Source: Magnetospirillum moscoviense (GTDB lineage Bacteria; Pseudomonadota; Alphaproteobacteria; Rhodospirillales; Magnetospirillaceae). From it: a DNA stretch of 35,856 nt. A program made the position numbers and the translations under genes. Shown piece by piece: positions 1 through 9,976 of the stretch; the first letter of the stretch is position 1, and the number at the start of each line of letters is the position of its first letter. A model generated the notes under the pieces. That model searched no databases and had not been told where the DNA came from. It worked only from the letters and a program-made list of their open reading frames with translations. The DNA is taken from positions 1-35,856 of the forward strand of contig NZ_LWQU01000140.1 in the NCBI RefSeq assembly GCF_001650635.1, written 5' to 3'.

Positions 1-1
1 G

Positions 2-205
2 CTGATGCTCACCCTCCGTGACGCCATCCCCAAGACTCATGCCCTGGCCAACGCGGAGTTCACCACCATCCGGCTCCGGCTGCTGAAATTGGGCGCCCGC
101 GTCATCGAGACCGCCTCGCGCATCCGTCTCGCCTTCGCCGCAGCCTGCCCCGAGGCTGCCCTGATCCGCCACCTCGCCTCGGCGCTGATGCCCGCCGGAC
201 CGTGA
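2..205 (+). pseudogene. C-terminal end of an IS1380-like DDE transposase (cut by window edge)
   Basis: The frame is open from the left edge to the TGA at 203-205 and codes about 67 residues. The text resembles the extreme C-terminus of IS1380/IS4-group DDE transposases: a run like LANAEFTTIRLRLLKLGARV, then an IETASRIRL stretch and ACPEAAL close to the stop. The catalytic residues would lie upstream, outside the window, so I cannot tell whether the element is intact. No inverted terminal repeat could be fixed in the 167 bases that follow. An insertion sequence probably ends somewhere between 206 and 372. Family assignment rests on remembered similarity of the C-terminal text. Confidence 0.6.
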
Positions 206-372
206 CCGACGGGGCCGTCATTGCCCCGATCAATCCCGCCCGACAACTCCAGACCCCGTCCGCCTGCCCATCACATCACCCAGACGACCGGAAGGCCGTC
301 GTGGTCAGACGCCCCAAACGTCAGGCGACTACGGTTGCATACAATTCTGAGCGCCCTGGTGAATAGGACGGG
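206..372. other. Non-coding stretch between the transposase end and the dsrE-like gene
   Basis: These 167 bases lie between two converging stop codons. They probably contain the right end of the insertion sequence, but without the left end I cannot match an inverted repeat or a target duplication. I see no hairpin followed by a T-run and no convincing small gene. Confidence 0.4.
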
Positions 373-793
373 CTAAACGAACACCATCGCTCCATTCTTG
401 CTGGCGTCGGCCAGGAAGGTCACCACGCCGCCCTTGGCGACGGGGACGTCGGGGCGCAAATCGTCGGGGTCCATGCCCAGCGCCTTCAGGCCCATCTCGC
501 ACACCATGAAGGTGACGCCCAGGGCGACGCAGGCCTCCAGCAATTCCTCGAAGGTGGCGACGTGGCGCGCCTTGAACTGGGCATCCATCTGTTCGGCGGT
601 CTGACCGCCTTCCGATACGGGTAGTCGCGCCCAGCCGGCATCCTTTTCCAGCGCGCGGCCGGCCCACATGGTGAAGAACAAGGTGACGGGCGTGTTCGAC
701 GCCACGGCGGCCGCCGCCATCACCAGGGCGTAATGAACGCGGTCGAAGGCGCCCGAAAACACCACGATCGACAACTTGTCGGGCGAGCTCTTG

Positions 794-807
<14 letters not shown>
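373..807 (-). CDS. DsrE/DsrF-like small sulfur-relay family protein
   Basis: The 144-aa product has the compact alpha/beta layout of the DsrE/DsrF/DrsH family: an opening strand KLSIVVFSGAFD, a helix with YALVMAAAA, strand VTLFFTMWA, and a late strand GVTFMVCEMGLKALG carrying Cys103. A second cysteine is Cys93. Proteins of this family move or sense persulfide sulfur, and a cysteine in the VCEMG region is where sulfur is usually carried. The start ATG lies inside the end of the moeB-type gene (14-bp overlap), so the two are translationally coupled. Next to an E1-like adenylyltransferase and cysK, a role in sulfur transfer is a reasonable inference, but no substrate can be named. It is the last gene of the long minus-strand series, and no terminator is visible after it. 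Confidence 0.75.
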
Positions 808-1594
<787 letters not shown>

Positions 1595-1619
1595 GAATGG
1601 ACACGCATTCCTGAGGATC

Positions 1620-1702
1620 GTCACCCTCGGGCTTGACCCGAGGGTCCATACTGCCGAAGGCGGTTTCGAACCATGGATGGCCGGGTCAAGCCCGGCCATG
1701 AC
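1620..1702. repeat. Alphaproteobacterial interspersed dyad element (two GGG-cttga-CCC type palindromes)
   Basis: Two palindromes sit head to head between cysK and moeB. The first is ACCCTCGGG (1623-1631), CTTGA, CCCGAGGGT (1637-1645). The second is ATGGCCGGG (1677-1685), TCAAG, CCCGGCCAT (1691-1699). The outer ends are GTCA and TGAC, and GGGTCCA / TGGATGG face inward. The translations read GLDPRVH and AGSSPAMT on one strand and AGLDPAIHG on the other, which is the signature that spurious ORFs from this widespread alphaproteobacterial repeat show. It probably lies in the cysK-moeB transcript, where the hairpins could attenuate or stabilise the message. Confidence 0.75.
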
Positions 1703-1718
1703 GGGTTGGCGACGGGGC

Positions 1719-2663
<945 letters not shown>

Positions 2664-2680
2664 CTTAATTCCCTCGTCCC

Positions 2681-2708
2681 AAGTGTTAATCTCTATCTAT
2701 TCACACTT
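2681..2708 (-). promoter_or_regulatory. Dyad in the cysK promoter, possible Rrf2 operator
   Basis: The inverted repeat is AAGTGTTAAT (2681-2690), an 8-base spacer, and ATTCACACTT (2699-2708), pairing 9 of 10 positions. It lies 18-45 bases upstream of the cysK ATG in an AT-rich patch of otherwise GC-rich DNA. Rrf2-family proteins bind dyads of about this length. Because the rrf2 gene is directly upstream, this is the most likely operator. That assignment is inference. Confidence 0.5.
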
Positions 2709-2737
2709 TCTCATGGAAAGCGGGGCGGCGGCAAGCT

Positions 2738-3193
2738 TCAGATGATGAAGTCCAACTTTTGGTGTGCCTCGGATGGGATACCCGCCTTGTACGACCGCAT
2801 GCACAGATCATCGACGGTGATGGCGTCGAGCTGGTTCATGATCTCGTCGGACAGTTCGGTCCACATCGGGCGGATGACGCTTTTGCCCAACTCGCTGGCC
2901 GGCACGTCCTGATAGGGGTCTTCCGCCGTTTCCATGGCGCGGACCACGCGCACGATCTCGCCGACCGAGATGCGGCGTCGTTCGCGGGCCAGGCGGTAGC
3001 CGCCGCGCGGCCCGCGCACCCCCATCAGGATGCCCGATCGCACCAATTGCTGCAGGGTTTGCTCCAGATAGCGCCGGGGAATGCCCTGGCGCCTCGTGAT
3101 CTCGCGGCTTTGCACCGGTTCGCCGCCGGCATGGTAGGCGATGTCCAGCACCGCCTCGATGGCGAACAGCATCTTCTTCGACGGTCGCAGCAT
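2738..3193 (-). CDS. Rrf2-family transcription regulator without a cluster-binding cysteine set (cysteine-metabolism type)
   Basis: The 151-aa product begins with the Rrf2 winged helix: an MLFAIEAVLDIAYH helix, the recognition helix region GIPRRYLEQTLQQLVRSG at about 38-55, and the wing GVRGPRGGYRLAR at about 58-70. IscR and NsrR hold three cysteines near residues 90-106. This protein has only one cysteine (in VDDLCMRS near residue 130), so it should not carry an Fe-S cluster. That fits the CymR-like branch, which controls cysteine metabolism and in Bacillus subtilis works as a complex with CysK. Adjacent cysK supports this by context. It follows dut after 7 bases, so it may be cotranscribed with coaBC-dut. 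Confidence 0.85.
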   Translation of the reverse strand: MLRPSKKMLFAIEAVLDIAYHAGGEPVQSREITRRQGIPRRYLEQTLQQLVRSGILMGVRGPRGGYRLARERRRISVGEIVRVVRAMETAEDPYQDVPASELGKSVIRPMWTELSDEIMNQLDAITVDDLCMRSYKAGIPSEAHQKLDFII

Positions 3194-3200
3194 GGTCGTG

Positions 3201-3659
3201 TCACTCTCCGCGTCGTTCGGTTCCGGTCGAGCCGAAGCCGCCGGCCCCCCGGTCGGTCTCGGTCAGTTCGGTGGCTTCGATCCAATGGGCCTGCTCGACG
3301 CGGGCGACCACCAATTGGGCGATGCGCATGGCCCGGGTCACCGTGAAGGCGGTGTCCCCCAGATTGACCAGGATCACCCCGATCTCGCCCCGGTAATCGG
3401 CATCGATGGTGCCGGGCGCGTTCAGGACGGTCACGCCATGGCGGGCGGCGAGCCCTGAGCGCGGCCGCACCTGCGCCTCGAACCCGGCCGGCAGGGCGAT
3501 GGCGAAGCCGGTGGGAATCACGGCGCGTCGCCCCGGGGCCAGGGTGATGTCGGCCGGGATGCAGGCCATCAGGTCCAGGCCGGCGGCATGGGTGGTTTCG
3601 TAACGCGGCAGCGGCAGGTCGTCGGCGTGCGGCAGACGCAGGATGGGTATGGCGATCAT
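3201..3659 (-). CDS. dut: dUTP pyrophosphatase
   Basis: The 152-aa product is a trimeric dUTPase converting dUTP to dUMP, which keeps uracil out of DNA and supplies dTMP synthesis. The family motifs appear in order: AGLDL near 26-30, [12 protein letters not shown] near 65-76, [18 protein letters not shown] near 83-100, and the C-terminal phosphate-binding arm [10 protein letters not shown] near 137-146. The ATG at 3657-3659 overlaps the coaBC stop as ATGA. The much longer open frame upstream is a coaBC shadow. The coaBC-dut pairing is common in Alphaproteobacteria. Confidence 0.95.
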   Translation of the reverse strand: MIAIPILRLPHADDLPLPRYETTHAAGLDLMACIPADITLAPGRRAVIPTGFAIALPAGFEAQVRPRSGLAARHGVTVLNAPGTIDADYRGEIGVILVNLGDTAFTVTRAMRIAQLVVARVEQAHWIEATELTETDRGAGGFGSTGTERRGE

Positions 3660-4888
3660 TCGGCCCCCCCGGGCTTCAGGAAATCGGCGATGCGCCAGGC
3701 CAGCCGCTCGGCGACGTCGGCCTTGGCGATGCGCGGCCAGTCCTCGGTGCCCGAGGCGCTGATCAGATGGACGCTGTTGAAATCGCCACCGAAGGTGCCG
3801 GTGGCCGGCGAGACATCGTTGGCGACGATCCAGTCGCAGCCCTTGCGGGCCAGCTTGGCCTTGGCGTGCTCCAGAACCTTCTCGGTTTCGGCGGCAAAAC
3901 CGATCACCAGGCGCGGCCGGGCCGATCCGGCCTCGGAAAGCGTCGCCAGGATGTCGGGGTTGGCGGCCAGCTCGATGGCGGGCGGCGGCGCGCCCGGGTA
4001 CTTCTTGCGCTTTTCCTTCGAGGCGTTCGACACCGTCCAGTCGGCCACGGCCGCCGCGCACACCGCCACGTCGGCCGGCAGGTTGCCCAGCGCGGCGCCC
4101 AGCATCTCGCGCGCGGTCTCGACATGGATGGTGCGCACCCCCGACGGATCGGCCAGCCGCACCGGGCCGGTGATCAAGGTGACGTCGGCGCCCAGGCGAG
4201 CCAGGGCGGTGGCGATGGCGTGGCCCTGCTTGCCCGACGAACGGTTGCCGATGAAGCGGACCGGGTCGATCGGCTCGAAGGTCGGGCCGCTGGTGACCAG
4301 GGCCTTGATCCCGGCCAGCGGTCCCTTGGCCAACAATCCCTCGATGGCGGCGACGATCTCGCCCGGTTCGGCCATGCGGCCGATTCCCGATTCCCCTTCG
4401 GCCAGCGGCCCGGCATTGGGGCCGACGGTGTGAATCCCGCGCCCCTTCAGGGTCGCCAGGTTGGCCCGGGTGGCCGGATGCTCCCACATGCGGAAATTCA
4501 TCGCCGGCGCCACCAGGATCGGCTGGTCGGTGACCAACAGCGCGGTCGAGGCCAGATCGTCGGCCAGACCGTGCGCCATCTTGGCCAGCAGGTTGGCGGT
4601 GGCCGGCGCGACAACCACCAGATCGCAATCGCGCGCCAGGGTGATGTGGCCGATCTCGTGTTCGTCGGTCAGCGAGAAGGTGTCCTGGAACACCTTGTTG
4701 CCCGACAGGGTCTGCACCGCCAGCGGCGTGACGAACTGGGTGGCGTTGTGGGTCAGCAGGCAGCGCACGTCGGCGCCGCGTTCGCGCAGGCGACGAATCA
4801 CCTCGAGCGATTTGTACGCGGCGATGCCGCCGGAGATGACGAGCAGGATACGGCGGCCGTCGAGCACGGAAAATCCTTGGGAAATCAC
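3656..4888 (-). CDS. coaBC: Bifunctional phosphopantothenoylcysteine decarboxylase / phosphopantothenate-cysteine ligase
   Basis: The 410-aa fusion makes 4'-phosphopantetheine for coenzyme A. The N-terminal FMN decarboxylase (about 12-185) has the ISGGIAAYK loop, the active-site His81 in GHITLAR, and APAMNFRMW with Asn131. The C-terminal ligase (about 190-405) has [28 protein letters not shown] and the lysine-rich KEKRKKY. One oddity: the flap that usually reads AxCG with a catalytic Cys here reads PLAEGESG, with Glu164 (codon at 4397-4399) in the Cys position. I checked the codon on the DNA (GAA). It could be a lineage-wide variant or impair the reduction step. It is followed by dut with a 4-bp overlap. 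Confidence 0.95.
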   Translation of the reverse strand: MISQGFSVLDGRRILLVISGGIAAYKSLEVIRRLRERGADVRCLLTHNATQFVTPLAVQTLSGNKVFQDTFSLTDEHEIGHITLARDCDLVVVAPATANLLAKMAHGLADDLASTALLVTDQPILVAPAMNFRMWEHPATRANLATLKGRGIHTVGPNAGPLAEGESGIGRMAEPGEIVAAIEGLLAKGPLAGIKALVTSGPTFEPIDPVRFIGNRSSGKQGHAIATALARLGADVTLITGPVRLADPSGVRTIHVETAREMLGAALGNLPADVAVCAAAVADWTVSNASKEKRKKYPGAPPPAIELAANPDILATLSEAGSARPRLVIGFAAETEKVLEHAKAKLARKGCDWIVANDVSPATGTFGGDFNSVHLISASGTEDWPRIAKADVAERLAWRIADFLKPGGAE

Positions 4889-4951
4889 CGAAGATAAAGT
4901 GTGGTTAGCCTAGACCGGGCCATGATTTCCCGCAAGACCCAAGTGATATGG

Positions 4952-5845
4952 TCAGCTTTTTCCGGCCAACGGGTGGTGCTGCTGCACCAGCCTGACCTTG
5001 GGTGCGTCCAGGACGTGGGTATAGATCTCGGTGGTGGCGATGTCGGCATGGCCCAGCATCTCCTGGACCACGCGCAAATCGGCGCCGTGGGCCAAAAGGT
5101 GGCTGGCGAAGGCGTGGCGCAGGACGTGGGGCGACAGCCGGCGCGGATCGATGCCGGCCTTCATGCCGACCCGAAGCAGCATAGCGGCGAAGCCCGAGCG
5201 GGTCAGGTGGCCGCTGTGGCCCGAGGACGGGAACAGCCAGCGCGAGCTTTTGCGGCCCAGCAGCTCGGCCCGCAGCGGCAGCCAGGCGGCCACCGCCGCT
5301 CGGGCCGGATCGGATAGCGGCACCATGCGTTCCTTGTCGCCCTTGCCGCGCACCACCAGCACCGCCGGGTCGCGGGCCAGGCTGGCGAACGGCAGGCCGA
5401 CCAGTTCCGACACCCGCAGGCCGGTGGCGTACAGAAGTTCCAGAAGCGCGGTGACCATCAGCCCGTGCGGCGGGGCGACGGCGCGCGCCGCCTCCAGCAA
5501 AAGATCGACCTCGGCTTCCGACAGCACCTTGGGCAGCGGCCGGCCCAGCCTGGGCATGGCGACCCGGCTGGTGGGATCGTCGGGGCGCCAGCCCTCGGCG
5601 AAGGCGAAGCGGAAGAACTGGCGCAGCGCCGACAGCCGCCGCGCCTGGGTCCTGGCCGCCATGCCGGCATCGGCCAGATCGCGCAGGAAGGCGGCGACGT
5701 TCTGGGGCGTGGCCGCGACCACGCTGCCACCCTTCAGGAATTCGGCGAAGCGGTCGAGATCGCGGCGATAGGCATCCAGGGTATGGGGGCTGGCGCCGCG
5801 CTCGACCGCCATCATTTCCAGGAAGGCCTCGACGTGGCGGCTCAT
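4952..5845 (-). CDS. xerD: Site-specific tyrosine recombinase XerD
   Basis: The 297-aa product is a tyrosine recombinase of the XerC/D type, which resolves chromosome dimers at dif. An N-terminal SAM-like core domain (about 1-100) is followed by the catalytic domain with the full set Arg144 (ATGLRVSEL), Lys168 (RGKGDKER), His240 and Arg243 (HVLRHAF), His266 (LGHADI) and Tyr275 (IYTH). Each is four residues lower than in E. coli XerD as I recall its numbering, so domain lengths agree. The ATG at 5843-5845 overlaps the preceding stop (ATGA), which decides the start. It could be XerC, but the spacing favours XerD. No dif-like site was seen. Confidence 0.9.
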   Translation of the reverse strand: MSRHVEAFLEMMAVERGASPHTLDAYRRDLDRFAEFLKGGSVVAATPQNVAAFLRDLADAGMAARTQARRLSALRQFFRFAFAEGWRPDDPTSRVAMPRLGRPLPKVLSEAEVDLLLEAARAVAPPHGLMVTALLELLYATGLRVSELVGLPFASLARDPAVLVVRGKGDKERMVPLSDPARAAVAAWLPLRAELLGRKSSRWLFPSSGHSGHLTRSGFAAMLLRVGMKAGIDPRRLSPHVLRHAFASHLLAHGADLRVVQEMLGHADIATTEIYTHVLDAPKVRLVQQHHPLAGKS

Positions 5846-7380
5846 GATAGGAAGCGGTCCAACTCGGCACGCACCGCCTGCAATCCCTTGGTCCAGCCGC
5901 AGCCGTCGGGCTGGCGGATCAGGCGGGCGCTGTCGTACCACGGCGTGGTGTCCTCGGCCTCGAACCACCGCCAGTCGGCGCCGTGGTTCAGCAGCACCAG
6001 GCAGGGCACCCCCAGACCGCCGGCCACATGCACGGTGACGGTATCGACGCTGATCACCAGATCCAGCTGGGCGACGATCGCGGCGGTGTCGGCGAAATCG
6101 CCCAGCCTTTCTTCCAGGTCGATGGCGAAGGGGGCGAGTGCCGCCTTTTCCTCGGCCGCCAGACCCTTTTGCAGCATGAAGAACGACGCCCCCGGATGAT
6201 CCTTCAGCACGATGTCGGCCAGCTCGGCGCCGGGGACGAAGCGGTGCGGATCGACATCCTTGCGGGTCGAGGACCAGGACAGGCCGATCCGCTTCTTGCC
6301 CTCGGCCGGCCCCAGATCAAAGCCGGCCCCGGCCGGCACCGACAGATAAGGCGCACCTTTGATGTCGGCGGTGTCGGCGACGAAGAAACCCGGCAGGCTC
6401 ATGACATAGCAGAAGCGGTCGCCCTTGGGGCGTCGGCGATCATCGGTGGCAACGAACTCGATGCCGGAGAAGGATGAATCCAGCAGGCGGACCAGCGGCG
6501 CCTGGCAGACGAACACCACCCGGTCGCAGCGGGCGCGGGCCTGGGGCAGGAAGCGGGCGAACAGCAAGGAATCGCCCAGGCCGATCTCGGCATGGACCAC
6601 CAGCGTCCCCTTGAAGGGCGTGCCGTCCCAATAAGGCGCGGTCGGCTTGGGCTCGGCGAAGCGGGCGCGGCGGGTGCGCCATTCCCATTCGGGCCAGCCC
6701 TCGGCGAAGCGTTTGGCCCCCAGCAGCAACTGGGCCAGGCCGTAATGGGCGTCGGCATAGTCGGGCTGGCGGGCGAGGGCCTGACGGAACAGGGCCTCGG
6801 CTTCGGCCCAGCGGCGCTGCAGCACCAGGGTCGAGCCCAGATTGTTCAACACGTCGGGGCTGCCCGGCGCCAGTTGGACCGCCCGGGCATGGGCCTGCTC
6901 GGCCCGGATCAGGTCGCCCAATTGCTGCCAGGCCACCCCCAGATAGGACCAGGCCAGTGGATCGTTCGGCACCAGCTCGCCCAGGCGGGTGAAGGCCGCC
7001 ACCGCGCCCTTTCCGTCGCCCAGATCCAGCCGGCACACCCCCAGATTCTTCCACGCCGCTGCGGACTCGCGTAAGCCCAGGGCGCGTTCCAGCAAAAGGG
7101 CGGCGGCAGCCGGGCGCCGCCCATCCATGTCCAGCTTGGCTAGGTTGAACAGCAGATCGGGATTGGCCGGCTCGAGGACCAGGGCGCGATCATAGGCGGC
7201 GCGGGCGCCCTTGATGTCGCCCAGGGCCTTTTTTGTGATGGCGATGGCGTTCAACAGCGCGGCGTCGGCCCCCAGCTTCAGCGCGCGTTCCAGTATTTTT
7301 AGCGCCTCGGAATGGCGGCCGGCCTTGGCCTTGGCGATCCCCGCCGCCAACAGACCGGACCGGTCGGCCGCCTTTCCCAT
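5842..7380 (-). CDS. TPR protein with a C-terminal GT9/GT41-like glycosyltransferase domain
   Basis: The 512-aa product has about six or seven tetratricopeptide repeats over residues 8-235; a typical one is LLNAIAITKKALGDIKGARA, and PNDPLAWSYLGVAWQQLGD is another. A Rossmann-like half (about 245-512) follows, with VVHAEIGLGDSLLFARFLP near its start, then IGLSWSS, and late LDLVISVDTVTVHVAGGLGVPC and WYDSARLIRQ. This resembles bacterial TPR proteins ending in an ADP-heptosyltransferase (GT9)-like or OGT-like fold. The nucleotide-sugar donor and the acceptor are unknown. No signal peptide is present, so it is probably cytoplasmic. Its ATG overlaps the preceding stop by one base (TGATG). Confidence 0.7.
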   Translation of the reverse strand: MGKAADRSGLLAAGIAKAKAGRHSEALKILERALKLGADAALLNAIAITKKALGDIKGARAAYDRALVLEPANPDLLFNLAKLDMDGRRPAAAALLLERALGLRESAAAWKNLGVCRLDLGDGKGAVAAFTRLGELVPNDPLAWSYLGVAWQQLGDLIRAEQAHARAVQLAPGSPDVLNNLGSTLVLQRRWAEAEALFRQALARQPDYADAHYGLAQLLLGAKRFAEGWPEWEWRTRRARFAEPKPTAPYWDGTPFKGTLVVHAEIGLGDSLLFARFLPQARARCDRVVFVCQAPLVRLLDSSFSGIEFVATDDRRRPKGDRFCYVMSLPGFFVADTADIKGAPYLSVPAGAGFDLGPAEGKKRIGLSWSSTRKDVDPHRFVPGAELADIVLKDHPGASFFMLQKGLAAEEKAALAPFAIDLEERLGDFADTAAIVAQLDLVISVDTVTVHVAGGLGVPCLVLLNHGADWRWFEAEDTTPWYDSARLIRQPDGCGWTKGLQAVRAELDRFLS

Positions 7381-9128
7381 CAGATGCCGTTGGCCAGCAT
7401 CGCCTCGACGGCGAGGCGGCGGGCATCCTCGCCCAGTCCGACCACGCTGAGAGCGCTGATCGCCTCGGACAAGGTGATCGGGTCCAGCTTGTCGAGCCCG
7501 CTATCGCCGGTGGCGGCCAGCACCGCCAGCACGGTGCCGCCCAGGCGGGCATCCAGCGCCGCGCCCTGCATCATGGCGAACAGGCCGAATTTCGGACCTC
7601 CCGCCGGCAGGGCCAGGGTGTCCAGCCACAAGGAATCGGGAATCTTGGCGCCCAGTCCGGCCAGAGTGCCCAGCACCACCGCGACGCGCCGCGCCGCCAG
7701 TTCGGGCGCCAGCCCGGTCAAGGACTGGCGCCAGCCGGCCAGGCCGGCCAGCGACAGCTCGCGCCCCGGTTCGGTGCCGGCGATGGCGGCGAGCGGCCAC
7801 AGCCGCGCGGCAATGGTGGCTCCGGCCGCCGGGTCGGCCTGGACGATGTCCAGCCACTTGGCCGCCGCCTCGGGCTTGCCCAGGGCGTAAAGGGCGCGGG
7901 CGAAGGACGGGGCCTGAGCGGCCAGCAAGGAATCGGGCCGGGTGGCCAAGATCACCGGCTCGAACAGTCGGGCGGCCCCGGCCAGTTCGCCCTTGGCCCC
8001 GGCCAGTTCCAGCGCCTTGGCGGCGAACTGGGCCTTCAGCACCGGGTCGGGCTGGTCGGTGGCGGCGCGGAACAGCAGCGCCCGGGCTCGCGGGCCGGCG
8101 GTGTCGGCACGGGTCAGGGGCGCCGACATCTCGTCGGGGGCGAAGATTTGGGCCAGATACAGGGACCGCAGCGAATCGATGGGCAAGGCCCCGGCCGCTT
8201 CGGCCCGTTCGCCGGCCATCAGCCGCAACTCGGGCGGGTTCGAGGCGGTCAAGGCGACCGCCCGGTTGACTGACGCGGACGCCTTGGTCAGCGACGAAGC
8301 CGGCAGGGGCAGCTTGGCGGCGGCGAAGGCGGCGACATGCAGGGGGTTCGCCTCGTCCAGGCGGATCTTGTCGAGCGCGGGGGCCGGCACGCCGCCCAGC
8401 ACCTCGGCGGCGGTGATGAAGGCGCCGTCCGGGTCCTTCTTCTCACGCAGCAGGTCCAGGCCGAAATTGCCTTCCAGGGTGCGGCCCTGGGTCAGGTTGC
8501 ACAGGACCAGCATCTTGGGCTGCAGCGGGTCGGACGGATCGGGGGCCTGGCGGCCGGCATCGGCGCAGGCGCCGGTCAGGTCGCCGCCCAGCAGCTTGGC
8601 TTCTCGCCGGACGCGGTCGAGCATCGGACCCGAGGCCTGGGCCGGCACCGCCTTCAGCAGGGTCAACAGGCCATCGACCTCGCCCATGGCCAGCAGGCGT
8701 TCGGCCCTGAGTTCGACCAGGCCGGGCTTCTCGCCTTCCCTGGCATCGTCGGGCGGCGGCGCTGCGGTCAGCAGCAGGCGGCGCTCGATGCCGGCCAGCG
8801 CCCGCGAACCCGACGCCGCCGGCAACAGCGGAATCAAGGCGCGCAGCGTCCGGGCCGAGGTATTGGCCCACAAGGTTTCGGGCAAGCCGCCCTGGCGGGA
8901 ATCCAGCACGCCGATGCCGTCGGGGTTGGGCGCCTTCAGGGCGTTGACGTCGATCTTGCCCACCGGCTCGGCTAGCGGCGGATCGATCCGTTCCATGGTC
9001 TCGGGGTCGAAGGGCTGCGACAAGGGCGACAGCCGGCCGCTTTGGGCCAGGGCCAGACCCGGCACCAGGGTCAGCGCCAGGGCGCAACCCAGCAGCCGCA
9101 AGCGGCGGTCAGCGCGGCAGACGGTCAT
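7380..9128 (-). CDS. Exported alanine/leucine-rich helical-repeat protein of unknown function
   Basis: The 582-aa product starts with a signal peptide: basic MTVCRADRRLRLLG, hydrophobic core CALALTLVPGLALA, and probable cleavage before QSG. The mature part is almost all predicted helix, with many short amphipathic segments such as GLVELRAERLLAMGEVDGLL and RALLFRAATDQPDPVLKAQ, suggesting an alpha-solenoid in the periplasm. I recognise no catalytic motif. The ATG follows AGGTGA at good spacing and lies 20 bases inside the upstream 46-aa ORF, so translation is probably coupled. Conserved neighbours on both sides (aroK divergent, xerD downstream) suggest a Rhodospirillales core gene. I do not assign a function. 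Confidence 0.7.
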   Translation of the reverse strand: MTVCRADRRLRLLGCALALTLVPGLALAQSGRLSPLSQPFDPETMERIDPPLAEPVGKIDVNALKAPNPDGIGVLDSRQGGLPETLWANTSARTLRALIPLLPAASGSRALAGIERRLLLTAAPPPDDAREGEKPGLVELRAERLLAMGEVDGLLTLLKAVPAQASGPMLDRVRREAKLLGGDLTGACADAGRQAPDPSDPLQPKMLVLCNLTQGRTLEGNFGLDLLREKKDPDGAFITAAEVLGGVPAPALDKIRLDEANPLHVAAFAAAKLPLPASSLTKASASVNRAVALTASNPPELRLMAGERAEAAGALPIDSLRSLYLAQIFAPDEMSAPLTRADTAGPRARALLFRAATDQPDPVLKAQFAAKALELAGAKGELAGAARLFEPVILATRPDSLLAAQAPSFARALYALGKPEAAAKWLDIVQADPAAGATIAARLWPLAAIAGTEPGRELSLAGLAGWRQSLTGLAPELAARRVAVVLGTLAGLGAKIPDSLWLDTLALPAGGPKFGLFAMMQGAALDARLGGTVLAVLAATGDSGLDKLDPITLSEAISALSVVGLGEDARRLAVEAMLANGI

Positions 9129-9249
9129 CGGGAATCACCTTTTCAACCTTGGCGGCCGGTGCCGGAATATCCGACGAGGCCAGGAAGATGCCACCACCGA
9201 CGATGACGGCCAGCACCACAAGCATCAGAATTCCGGCTATCTTTCCCAT
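9109..9249 (-). CDS. 46-aa single-pass membrane protein
   Basis: This reading frame encodes MGKIAGILMLVVLAVIVGG at its start, with a membrane helix over about residues 5-24. A 22-residue polar tail follows, with IPAPAAKVEKVIP and then DDRLPR before the TGA at 9109-9111. No long frame competes here. The last 20 bases overlap the start of the exported 582-aa protein. The N-in, C-out layout would place the tail in the periplasm, next to the product of the following gene. The Shine-Dalgarno is weak (AAGG about 14 bases upstream), so expression is not certain. A TATAGC just upstream could be a -10 element. Confidence 0.55.
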   Translation of the reverse strand: MGKIAGILMLVVLAVIVGGGIFLASSDIPAPAAKVEKVIPDDRLPR

Positions 9250-9421
9250 GCGCTATAACCAACCTTGATCTGTGATTTGATGGACAGGCCCCGGCCCGGA
9301 CGGATACAAGCGGCGATAAGGGATGCTGGCGGGGCCGGCTTTACGAAGACGGTGTTGCGAAGACGGGGCAGTGTATCGGCCTCGCCTTCCGGGATCAACG
9401 GCGGGGCGTGGACGGGCTTCG
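9250..9421. other. Divergent intergenic region between the 46-aa gene and aroK
   Basis: These 172 bases separate two diverging units and must hold at least one promoter for each. I can point only to a short direct repeat, CGAAGACGG, occurring twice 13 bases apart near 9347-9368. No sigma-70 hexamer pair at proper spacing stands out, and there is no clear operator. Confidence 0.4.
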
Positions 9422-9976
9422 ATGACGGCGGATGAGGAACTGGCGGAGCGGTTGGGGCGCTCGATCGTATTGGTGGGCCTGATGGGCTCGGGCAAATCCT
9501 GCGTCGGTCGCCGGCTGGCGGCGCGGCTGAAGGTCGCCTTCATCGATTCCGACGCCGAGTTCGAGGCCGCCGCCGGCTGCACCATCAGCGATTATTTCGC
9601 TCGCTTCGGCGAGCCGTCCTTCCGCGACGGCGAGCGCAAGGTGATCGCCCGGCTGATGGAGGGCGAGCCCAAGGTGCTGGCCACCGGTGGCGGCGCCTTC
9701 GTCGATCCCGAGACCCGCGCCCGCATCAAGGACGAGGCCATTTCGGTGTGGATCCGGGCCGATCTGGACCTTCTGGTCAAGCGTACCTCGGGCCGCGACC
9801 ACCGGCCGCTGTTGAAGACCGGCGACCCGCGCGAGATCCTGGCCCGGCTGATGGAAGCCCGCTACCCCCTGTACGCCGAGGCGGACATCGTCGTCGATAC
9901 CACCGACGAGCCGCCGGAAGTCACCGTCGCCAAGATCATCGACCAACTGGCGATTCTGTCGGAGCCGAAAGCATGA
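9422..9976 (+). CDS. aroK: Shikimate kinase
   Basis: The 184-aa product phosphorylates shikimate at the 3-OH with ATP in the chorismate pathway. It has Walker A GLMGSGKSCVG (about 19-29), the shikimate-binding FIDSDAEFE strand, FRDGE with the substrate arginine, the glycine-rich ATGGGAF segment, and the lid region RTSGRDHRPLL. The ATG at 9422 starts a typical N-terminal extension. The open frame back to 9323 has no family-like text. It overlaps aroB by four bases (ATGA). Confidence 0.93.
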   Translation: MTADEELAERLGRSIVLVGLMGSGKSCVGRRLAARLKVAFIDSDAEFEAAAGCTISDYFARFGEPSFRDGERKVIARLMEGEPKVLATGGGAFVDPETRARIKDEAISVWIRADLDLLVKRTSGRDHRPLLKTGDPREILARLMEARYPLYAEADIVVDTTDEPPEVTVAKIIDQLAILSEPKA

